DNA of 5,617 nt, from contig CALJUZ010000193.1 of the NCBI GenBank assembly GCA_937975235.1, positions 1 to 5,617 on the forward strand. The letters run 5' to 3'. The DNA comes from CALJUZ01 sp003387805. Lineage in GTDB: Bacteria; Bacillota; Limnochordia; Limnochordales; ZCTH02-B6. This document shows, one piece after another, positions 1-4,515 of the stretch. Positions within the stretch are counted from its first letter, which is position 1. Each line of letters begins with the position of its first letter. The notes beneath the pieces were generated by a model, which saw only the letters and a list, made by a program, of their open reading frames with translations, was not told the DNA's origin and ran no database searches. The position numbers and the translations under genes are program-made.

Positions 1-84
1 GCTGGCGAAGGGCCAAGCCGGGCTTCGTGCTGGCGAAATGCCAAGCCGCGCTTCGTGCTGGCGAAATGCCAAGCCGCGCTTCGC
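1..84. repeat. Three abutting 28-bp tandem direct repeats
   Basis: Units lie at 1-28, 29-56 and 57-84 with no spacer. Units 2 and 3 differ only at the last base (T versus C); unit 1 differs from unit 2 at three internal positions (GG for AT at 11-12 or so, and G for C near 22). Each unit begins GCTGGCGAA and ends GCTTCGT or GCTTCGC. A small inverted repeat, AAGC-CGC-GCTT (AAGCC-G-GGCTT in unit 1), sits in each unit, and CTTCG/CGAA halves recur across the unit junctions. The period is not a multiple of three, so each copy shifts the reading frame, which argues against a coding repeat. The array reaches the left edge, so the copy number may be higher. Its function is unknown; it lies just upstream of the Crp/Fnr gene. 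Confidence 0.9.
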
Positions 85-108
85 GGACACAAGCGCGCCG
101 CGTCCGCG
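82..108 (+). promoter_or_regulatory. Leader inverted repeat upstream of the Crp/Fnr gene
   Basis: CGCGGAC (82-88) pairs perfectly with GTCCGCG (102-108) across a 13-base loop. It begins inside the last repeat unit and ends nine bases before the ribosome site at 117-124. There is no U-tract, so it is not an intrinsic terminator. It could be a leader hairpin or an operator. GC-rich DNA throws up 7-bp stems easily, so the call is weak. No convincing sigma-A promoter is visible between 85 and 129; the promoter must be inside the repeats or left of the window. Confidence 0.3.
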
Positions 109-116
109 GCCCGGCG

Positions 117-124
117 AAGGAGGT
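117..124 (+). promoter_or_regulatory. Ribosome binding site fixing the Crp/Fnr start
   Basis: AAGGAGGT is an eight-base perfect match to the 3' end of 16S rRNA, five bases before the ATG at 130. It decides the start: in-frame starts further upstream (for example GTG at 55) fall within the repeat array and would add 25 Arg/Ala-rich residues with no family counterpart. Confidence 0.85.
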
Positions 125-129
125 CGGCC

Positions 130-828
130 ATGTCTCGGCAGGAACTGGTCTTCACCGTGCACCGCCAGTGTACCGCCTTCATGGACGTCATCCGGAGCGG
201 CCGCCGGTTTTTGCCCAAGGTGGGACGCAGCCAGCGGTTCGCGGCCGATGACGTGGTGTACGACTACGGCGACGCGCCCAACTGCCTCTTTCTCGTCAAC
301 GAAGGCGTCGTCCGCACCAGCGTGCTGTCTTCGTCCGGGAAGGAGCTGGTCACCGGCGTCTGGGGCCCCGGCGAGGTGTTCGGCGAGTTCTGCCTGTGCC
401 AGCAGCAGCGGGAGCGCAACGAGCGGGCCGTGGTCGTGGAGGACGCGGAGCTGGTGCGTCTGGGCGTGGAGGAGCTGATCCAGCTGGTGTCGGTGCGTGA
501 AGGCGCGCTGGCCATGCTGCAGCTGTTTTGCCACCGCATCAGCGCGCTGGAGGAAAAAGTGGCCGAGCTGGCCTTCGCCAACGTGCGCACCCGGCTGGGC
601 CTGCTCCTGCTGCGCCTGGCCCAAGACGGGACGCCGCAGCCCGACGGCAGCGTCTTGTGCCAGGAGTATCCGACCCACGAAGAGATGGCCCGCCGCATCG
701 GCACCACCCGGGAGCAGGTCAGCGCCATTTTGGCCCAGCTTCGTCGGGAGGGCGCGGTGGCCTACCGGCGCACCGGCCCCATGCGGATTTTCCCCGACCG
801 GCTGGAAAACCGGATCGAAGCCCCCTGA
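130..828 (+). CDS. Crp/Fnr-family transcriptional regulator
   Basis: This 232-residue protein has the usual length and order of the Crp/Fnr family. The N-terminal cNMP-binding-type beta-roll spans about 25-115, with the glycine motif GPGEVFGE at 79-86. A long dimerisation helix follows (about 123-165, including SALEEKVAEL). The C-terminal Crp-type winged helix-turn-helix is at about 180-225, with THEEMARRIGTTREQVSAIL at 182-201 and the Arg-Glu (R194-E195) that starts the recognition helix. It should bind DNA as a dimer in the cytoplasm and activate or repress promoters in response to a small ligand or redox cue. The cAMP cassette of E. coli CRP has Arg-Ser (R82-S83); the best-aligned position here is R99-A100, after a longer loop, so cAMP binding is doubtful. 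Six cysteines (14, 52, 88, 90, 134, 177) include a C-L-C at 88-90 but do not match the Fnr iron-sulfur pattern. The ligand is unknown. The sigma-D-type promoter for the chemoreceptor begins five bases after its stop. Confidence 0.92.
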   Translation: MSRQELVFTVHRQCTAFMDVIRSGRRFLPKVGRSQRFAADDVVYDYGDAPNCLFLVNEGVVRTSVLSSSGKELVTGVWGPGEVFGEFCLCQQQRERNERAVVVEDAELVRLGVEELIQLVSVREGALAMLQLFCHRISALEEKVAELAFANVRTRLGLLLLRLAQDGTPQPDGSVLCQEYPTHEEMARRIGTTREQVSAILAQLRREGAVAYRRTGPMRIFPDRLENRIEAP

Positions 829-832
829 CCGG

Positions 833-860
833 TAAAGTGACAGCCATAGCCAGCCGATAT
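833..860 (+). promoter_or_regulatory. Sigma-D/FliA (sigma-28) type promoter for the chemoreceptor gene
   Basis: TAAA (833-836, in the longer context TAAAGTGA) is followed after 16 bases by GCCGATAT (853-860). The consensus known for Bacillus subtilis sigma-D is TAAA, 14-16 bases, GCCGATAT; E. coli FliA uses TAAAGTTT, 11 bases, GCCGATAA. All 12 core positions match within the allowed spacing. Transcription would start near 867 and run through a leader of about 175 bases to the chemotaxis receptor, a classic target class of this sigma factor. It was identified by eye and not tested. Confidence 0.75.
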
Positions 861-888
861 AGGTGATGAGCAGGAGCGTCTCTCGGAG

Positions 889-915
889 CCGGATCCTGTT
901 TCCCTCAGGACCCGG
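889..915 (+). promoter_or_regulatory. Hairpin in the chemoreceptor leader
   Basis: CCGGATCCTG (889-898) pairs with CAGGACCCGG (906-915) around the seven-base loop TTTCCCT. It makes ten positions with one A-C mismatch. It is not followed by a U-run, so it is a poor intrinsic terminator for the upstream Crp/Fnr gene, although it could act with Rho. It would lie about 20 bases into the transcript made from the promoter at 833-860. It may be a 5'-UTR stability or attenuation element. No known riboswitch consensus was recognised. Confidence 0.45.
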
Positions 916-1028
916 GCCCGAATGTCGCGGCCGGGGGTGCATTTGTCCGAATTGATCTCATAACTCCTACAAGACATGCAATGTCGATGTACCAACTAGA
1001 CAGGCACACTTGACGCATCACGAGTTCG
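916..1028 (+). other. AT-rich leader section before the chemoreceptor
   Basis: After the hairpin, the stretch from about 941 to 1020 is clearly richer in A and T than the surrounding genes. It holds a 13-base palindrome GACAT-GCA-ATGTC (973-985). Possible sigma-A boxes (TTGATC at 952-957 with TGCAAT at 977-982, spacing 19) are only 4/6 matches each with poor spacing, so a second promoter is possible but not supported. No open frame with a good ribosome site was found here. Confidence 0.3.
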
Positions 1029-1033
1029 GGAGG
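1029..1033 (+). promoter_or_regulatory. Ribosome binding site fixing the GTG start of the chemoreceptor
   Basis: GGAGG (within GGGAGGAAG) lies eight bases before the GTG at 1042. It supports GTG as the start and places the short positively charged N-terminus (MRLKIGTK) directly before the first membrane helix, as expected of a chemoreceptor. Confidence 0.8.
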
Positions 1034-1041
1034 AAGCGGTC

Positions 1042-2910
1042 GTGCGCTTGAAGATCGGCACGAAGATGGCCCTGGGCTACGGCCTCGTCCTGGCCATGCT
1101 CGGGGTCGTGCTGCTGTCGGGACTGAGCGGGCTGAGTCGGGTCGAAGAGACATACGAAACCCAGGTGCTTCGCAGCGCGGAGAATTCTCGGATAGCGCAG
1201 GAAGTGGCCTGGCACGTCATGACCCAGTCGTTTGCCGTCGCCGCCTTCATTACGACGGACGACGGCGCGTACCGGGCCATGTTCGAGGAGGCCGAGGCGG
1301 GCGCCAGGGCGGCGCTGGACCAGCTCAGAGCCAACTCGGTATCGGACCGCGCCCTCGAGTTAATTGACTGGGTCGCGGCGCTGCACGCGGAGTACTCCCG
1401 GGAGGCCCGGCCCCTTTTTGACTCCTTCGCGTCCATGAGCGGCAACCAGTTTTTTCAGCTGGTGTCGAGGCTGGACCTGCTCCGGACCGACCTGCTGGAC
1501 ACCGTCGACGAACTGCTGGAGTATCAAGCGGGCCGCAGGGCCGAACAGCAGGCGCTGGTGGACGAGGGCAGCGCCCAGGCCCGGCGGCTTATGGTCCTTT
1601 TCGCGCTGGTGTCCCTGATCATCGGCGCCGTGGCGGCCGTCACCGTCACCCGCAGCGTGGCGGGGCCGGCCCGGGCGGTGGCCGAGGCGGCCGACCGCCT
1701 GGCCGAAGGGGACCTGACCCTGGAGACGCTTCAGGTCAAGACCCGGGACGAAGTAGGCGACATGGCCAACGCCTTCAACCGCATGGTGCAAAACTTCCGG
1801 ACGATGATGCTGTCCATCCGGGAAACCAGCGCGGAGCTGATGGAAAGCGGCCGGACGCTGCGGGAGATGACGGAGACGTCGGCGGAAGCCATGTCGCAGA
1901 TCGTGGCCGCCATCAACCAAGTGTCCGACGGCGCGGTGCAGCAGGCGTCCCACTCCCACACGTCCGCGGAAGCCGCCGACCAGCTGCGCAAAGCCATTGA
2001 CCAAATCGCCACGGGTGCCCAGCACCAGGCCCAGCAAGTGCAGGAAATCAACGCCCTGGTCCAGCAAATGTCCGCCGCGCTGGCGGAAGTGGCGGCCGCG
2101 GCCGAGGAAGTGGCCGAAGACGCCGACGGCGACCTGCAGACGGCGCAGGCCGGCGGCGAAGCGGTGCGGGCCGCGGTGCAGGGCATGGAGCGCATGCGGG
2201 ACCGGGTGAACGACGTGTCGGAGCGCGTGCACGAACTGGGCCGGCTGTCCCAGCGCATCGGCGAGATCGTCGCGCTGATCAGCGACATCGCGGAGCAGAC
2301 CAACCTGCTGGCGCTGAACGCGGCCATCGAGGCGGCCCGGGCCGGCGAGCACGGCCGCGGCTTCGCCGTCGTCGCGGACGAAGTGCGCAAGCTGGCGGAG
2401 AGCTCGTCCCGCTCGGCCGGGCAAATCAGCCAGCTCATCGAGACCATCCAGGCCGGCGTCCAGGAGGCCGTGGCCGCGGTGGAGAGCGGCACGCAGGAGG
2501 CCGAGGCCGGCTCGCAGCTGGCCGCGCAGGCCGGGGAGGCTTTGGACCAGATCGTGCAGAGCGTGGCGAAAAGCAGCGCCAACGCCCGCCGCATCGCCCA
2601 GGAGGCCGAGCGGGTCACGCGGCACAGCGAGAACATCGTGCGCAGCGTCAGCGAAGTGGCCAGCGTCGTCGAGGAGAACACCGCGTCCACCGAGGAAATG
2701 TCGGCGGCCAGCGTGCAGGTGACCGAGTCGCTGGCCGAGATTTCCGCGGTCGCGACGGAGACGGCCGCCTCCGCGGAGGAAGTGGTGTCCTCCGCCGAGC
2801 AGGTGAACCAAAACGTGGCCACGGTGCGGGACGCGGCCGTGGGCCTGACGGACATGGCCGCCCGGCTCAGCGATTTGGTGGCCCGTTTCCGGCTGCCGTC
2901 GGCCGGGTAA
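1042..2910 (+). CDS. Methyl-accepting chemotaxis protein (transmembrane chemoreceptor)
   Basis: This 622-residue inner-membrane receptor passes ligand signals to the CheA/CheW complex to control flagellar rotation. The order is a short basic N-terminus, membrane helix 1 (about 10-30), an extracytoplasmic all-helical sensor (about 31-181), membrane helix 2 (about 183-203), a HAMP linker (about 204-256, with P209 and DEVGDMANAF at 236-245), and the coiled-coil signalling hairpin. The kinase-contact tip EQTNLLALNAAIEAARAGE (418-436) and GRGFAVVADEVRKLA (438-452) are canonical. Two sites fit the methylation consensus: residues 547-556 (pair E551-E552) and 575-584 (pair E579-E580). No CheR-tethering pentapeptide is present; it ends RFRLPSAG. 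The sensor resembles four-helix-bundle chemoreceptor domains, but the ligand cannot be told. No che gene is adjacent, so it is an orphan receptor. Expression probably comes from the sigma-D-type promoter at 833-860. Confidence 0.97.
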   Translation: MRLKIGTKMALGYGLVLAMLGVVLLSGLSGLSRVEETYETQVLRSAENSRIAQEVAWHVMTQSFAVAAFITTDDGAYRAMFEEAEAGARAALDQLRANSVSDRALELIDWVAALHAEYSREARPLFDSFASMSGNQFFQLVSRLDLLRTDLLDTVDELLEYQAGRRAEQQALVDEGSAQARRLMVLFALVSLIIGAVAAVTVTRSVAGPARAVAEAADRLAEGDLTLETLQVKTRDEVGDMANAFNRMVQNFRTMMLSIRETSAELMESGRTLREMTETSAEAMSQIVAAINQVSDGAVQQASHSHTSAEAADQLRKAIDQIATGAQHQAQQVQEINALVQQMSAALAEVAAAAEEVAEDADGDLQTAQAGGEAVRAAVQGMERMRDRVNDVSERVHELGRLSQRIGEIVALISDIAEQTNLLALNAAIEAARAGEHGRGFAVVADEVRKLAESSSRSAGQISQLIETIQAGVQEAVAAVESGTQEAEAGSQLAAQAGEALDQIVQSVAKSSANARRIAQEAERVTRHSENIVRSVSEVASVVEENTASTEEMSAASVQVTESLAEISAVATETAASAEEVVSSAEQVNQNVATVRDAAVGLTDMAARLSDLVARFRLPSAG

Positions 2911-2948
2911 GGCGGGGCCCGGGCCCGAGGCGGACCCGCGGCCCGCGG

Positions 2949-2972
2949 ATGTACGAAATCGTACATTCTTTT
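2949..2972 (+). terminator. AU-rich hairpin terminator after the chemoreceptor, or an operator for pdo
   Basis: ATGTACGA (2949-2956) and TCGTACAT (2959-2966) form a perfect 8-bp inverted repeat with AA at the centre. As RNA it gives a 7-bp stem with an AAAU loop, followed at once by UCUUUU. This fits an intrinsic terminator 38 bases after the chemoreceptor stop. The stem is unusually AU-rich compared with the other terminators in the window, and near-spacerless symmetry is also typical of a dimeric repressor's DNA site, so an operator for the next gene is a real alternative. The preceding 2911-2948 is nearly pure G+C with short palindromes (GGGCCCGGGCCC at 2915-2926; two CCGCGG at 2936-2948). 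Confidence 0.6.
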
Positions 2973-3040
2973 CCAGGGGCGTGGGGTAAGGTAGATGTGG
3001 TCTTAGTCCAATTCACGCTTTTGGGAAAGGATGTGCGGAG

Positions 3041-3745
3041 ATGCTGATTGCCGAGAAGGACCGCGTGGCCATCCGCGAGATGTTCGGGGAAATGGTGAAT
3101 CCGGTGCGGCTGGTCGTGTTCACCGAAGGCAGCCTGCAGCTCCCCGGCCGCCAGAAGTGCATGTACTGCGAGCAGACGGTGCAGCTGGCGCAGGAGCTGG
3201 GCGAGCTGTCGGACAAGCTCAGCGTCGAGGTGTACAACTTCGACGTCGACAAGGAGAAGGTGGACGAGTACGGCGTCGTCCGCGTGCCGGCCATAGCCGT
3301 CGTGGGCGAGAAGGACTACGGCGTGCGCTACTACGGCATTCCCGCGGGCTACGAGTTCACGGCCCTGCTGGAGGACATCATCGACGTGTCCAAGGGCACG
3401 ACGGACTTGTCGGCCCACACGCTGGAGCAGCTGGCGCGGCTGGACGAGCCCGTGCACATTCAGGTGTTCGTCACGCCGACGTGCCCGTACTGCCCGGCGG
3501 CGGTGCGGTTCGCGCACAAGCTGGCCATCCACAGCGACTACGTGACGGCCGACATGGTGGAGGCCCAGGAGTTCCCCGAGATGGCGCAGCGCTACGGCGT
3601 GTACGGCGTGCCGCGCACGGTCATTAACGAGGACACGCACATGGAAGGCGCGATGCCGGAGGAGTACGCCATGCTGTACGTGCTCAAGGCGGCGGGCAAG
3701 CTGACGGAGGACGAAGCGGACCGGCTGGCGGCCATCATGCGGTAA
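3041..3745 (+). CDS. pdo: PDO-type protein disulfide oxidoreductase (double glutaredoxin-like fold)
   Basis: This 234-residue cytoplasmic protein consists of two tandem thioredoxin/glutaredoxin folds, each with its own CXXC site: CMYC at 40-43 and CPYC at 148-151, the latter in VTPTCPYCPAA. Each unit also shows the cis-proline loop expected near the active site (VRVPAIAV, P83; GVYGVPRTV, P191). Length, the two motifs and their spacing match the archaeal and bacterial PDO family (Pyrococcus furiosus PDO has CQYC and CPYC). Family members reduce, oxidise or isomerise protein disulfides and can take electrons from thioredoxin reductase and feed peroxiredoxins; those partners are not in the window. 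Having both sites argues against an AhpF N-terminal-type domain. The ATG is preceded by AAAGGA (3026-3031) with a nine-base spacer. The gene is bounded by terminator-like structures on both sides, so it is probably transcribed alone. No clear promoter was found in 2973-3025. Confidence 0.93.
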   Translation: MLIAEKDRVAIREMFGEMVNPVRLVVFTEGSLQLPGRQKCMYCEQTVQLAQELGELSDKLSVEVYNFDVDKEKVDEYGVVRVPAIAVVGEKDYGVRYYGIPAGYEFTALLEDIIDVSKGTTDLSAHTLEQLARLDEPVHIQVFVTPTCPYCPAAVRFAHKLAIHSDYVTADMVEAQEFPEMAQRYGVYGVPRTVINEDTHMEGAMPEEYAMLYVLKAAGKLTEDEADRLAAIMR

Positions 3746-3774
3746 ACATCCGAGTTCACGGTGAGGGTGTGAAG

Positions 3775-3803
3775 GAAAGGGCGGCGCCGTGCGCCGCCCT
3801 TTC
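3775..3803 (+). terminator. Strong intrinsic terminator of pdo
   Basis: A perfect 13-bp stem, GAAAGGGCGGCGC (3775-3787) with GCGCCGCCCTTTC (3791-3803), closes a CGT loop 29 bases after the pdo stop. The A-run before and T-run after the GC core make it look bidirectional, though the trailing T-run is short (TTTCTCGTT). Confidence 0.88.
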
Positions 3804-3930
3804 TCGTTGCGCCGCGCGTGCACCTGGCGCGCCGCGGCCTTTTCACCAAGACCGTCGGTTAGGAATAGGTTACTAGCACATTCCCGCCGAGGTCCCGGGC
3901 ACTCGGTCCATCGATGGAGGTCACTGCCGG
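3804..3930 (+). promoter_or_regulatory. Leader and presumed promoter region of the DUF1259 gene
   Basis: This gap between the pdo terminator and the DUF1259 start must hold that gene's promoter. An AT-richer patch lies at about 3859-3882, but no pair of boxes is convincing (TTTTCA at 3840-3845 has no good partner at 17 bases). Two inverted repeats follow: CCGAG (3887-3891) with CTCGG (3902-3906), and the 12-bp palindrome TCCATCGATGGA (3907-3918), whose last bases form part of the ribosome site GGAGGT (3916-3921). The spacer from GGAGGT to the ATG is nine bases. A protein bound at the palindrome would cover the ribosome site region on DNA, but regulation here is speculation. Confidence 0.35.
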
Positions 3931-4368
3931 ATGTCGGAACCGATGAACGGCATGCAGAGCCGCTGCGCCGCGCTGGCGGAAATCGTCAACGGCACGCCCG
4001 CGGTCGTGAATGGCGTGTGCTTGATCCAGTCGCTGCGCTCGGATCTGGCACCCGAGATACTGGGCATGAGGACCCGCTCGCCGCTGGTGTTGCCCGTGTT
4101 TTATTCCATCGAGGAGGACAACGGCGGCGCCGGCCACAGCGGCACGCTCAACCTGGGCGAGGCGGTGCTGCGCCAGCGCGAGGTCAACACCGTCATGGGC
4201 GTGCTGCGCCGCAACAACATTCTCGTGACGGCGCTGCACAACCACTGGCTGTTCGACGAGCCCCGGCTGATGTACATGCATTGGGAGGCCGTGATGGATC
4301 CGGCCCGGTTCCTGCAAATATCGCAGGAGGCGCTGACGGCCGCGGGCGTGATGACGCGGCCGTTGTGA
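3931..4368 (+). CDS. Single-domain DUF1259 (LppY/LpqO family) protein
   Basis: This 145-residue protein is recognised as DUF1259 by its C-terminal block: VTALHNHWLFDEPRLMYMHW (99-118) fits the family pattern of an HNH-like segment, a Glu-Pro-Arg and a following H-W, with conserved histidines at 103, 105 and 117. Upstream, GVLRRNNI and an EEDNGGAGHSG loop (61-71) fit a compact alpha/beta domain. The family's function is not known; mycobacterial LppY and LpqO are lipoproteins with this domain. Here there is no signal peptide, lipobox or membrane helix, so the protein is predicted to be cytoplasmic, and it is shorter than exported members, which often carry the domain in duplicate. The His cluster could bind metal, but this is a guess. 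The ATG has a good GGAGGT nine bases upstream. Flanking terminators make it a single-gene unit, and its neighbours give no hint of a role. Confidence 0.82.
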   Translation: MSEPMNGMQSRCAALAEIVNGTPAVVNGVCLIQSLRSDLAPEILGMRTRSPLVLPVFYSIEEDNGGAGHSGTLNLGEAVLRQREVNTVMGVLRRNNILVTALHNHWLFDEPRLMYMHWEAVMDPARFLQISQEALTAAGVMTRPL

Positions 4369-4420
4369 GCGGACGGCCGTGGCTGCCGTGTTCCCGAACA
4401 CCCCGGAAGGGAGACAGCGA

Positions 4421-4470
4421 GATGGCCGAAACCGGCCCGGAAAGCGGGCGCGGCTTCGGCCATCGTTTTT
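4421..4470 (+). terminator. Composite intrinsic terminator of the DUF1259 gene
   Basis: GATGGCCGAA (4421-4430) pairs perfectly with TTCGGCCATC (4455-4464). Inside, GCCCG pairs with CGGGC around GAAAG and an extra CCG/CGG pairing can stack with one bulge. GTTTTTCGTT follows, giving the U-tract for plus-strand transcription. The opposite side (4420 downward) offers no comparable U-run, so it is mainly a plus-strand terminator, though the hairpin could also stop the convergent minus-strand transcript. Confidence 0.85.
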
Positions 4471-4485
4471 CGTTCATTTCGGCGG

Positions 4486-4509
4486 GCCCGGTGCAAACCA
4501 GACCCGGGC
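4486..4509 (-). terminator. Inverted repeat just past the substrate-binding protein stop
   Basis: GCCCGG (4486-4491) and CCGGGC (4504-4509) face each other across 12 bases, starting six bases after the minus-strand stop codon. A 6-bp GC stem at this position could terminate or stabilise the minus-strand transcript. The minus-strand bases after it (CCGCCGAAATG) contain no U-run, so it is a poor intrinsic terminator alone and may work together with the hairpin at 4421-4464. Confidence 0.35.
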
Positions 4510-4515
4510 ATCCGG

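Noticed and set aside
1..84. Possible CRISPR array from the 28-bp repeats
   Set aside because: The units abut directly with no unique spacers, and no cas gene is nearby; this is a tandem repeat.
130..828. Oxygen-sensing Fnr with an iron-sulfur cluster
   Set aside because: The cysteine positions (14, 52, 88, 90, 134, 177) do not match the N-terminal cluster pattern of Fnr.
866..955. 29-codon frame with a Cys-rich end (CRGRGCICPN) in the chemoreceptor leader
   Set aside because: Its only ribosome-like bases (AGGTG) touch the ATG, it would begin at the predicted transcript start, and it crosses the hairpin; there is no support for translation.
861..1041. c-di-GMP (GEMM) riboswitch before the chemoreceptor
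   Set aside because: The conserved GEMM-I core elements and the tetraloop/receptor arrangement are not found in the leader.
1360..2811. Long open frames on the minus strand across the chemoreceptor gene (483 and 411 codons)
   Set aside because: They are antisense shadows of a GC-rich gene: the translations are dominated by His, Arg, Gly, Leu or Ser/Ala with no domain, and the plus strand encodes a canonical chemoreceptor.
986..2954. Shared GATGTAC heptamer at 986-992 and 2948-2954 as a common operator half-site
   Set aside because: A further copy lies inside the DUF1259 coding region, and the symmetry around the two intergenic copies differs, so chance is the simplest explanation.
2973..3025. 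Sigma-A promoter for pdo (TTCTTT with TAGATG)
   Set aside because: The boxes match poorly and the spacing is 19; no pair stood out enough to annotate.
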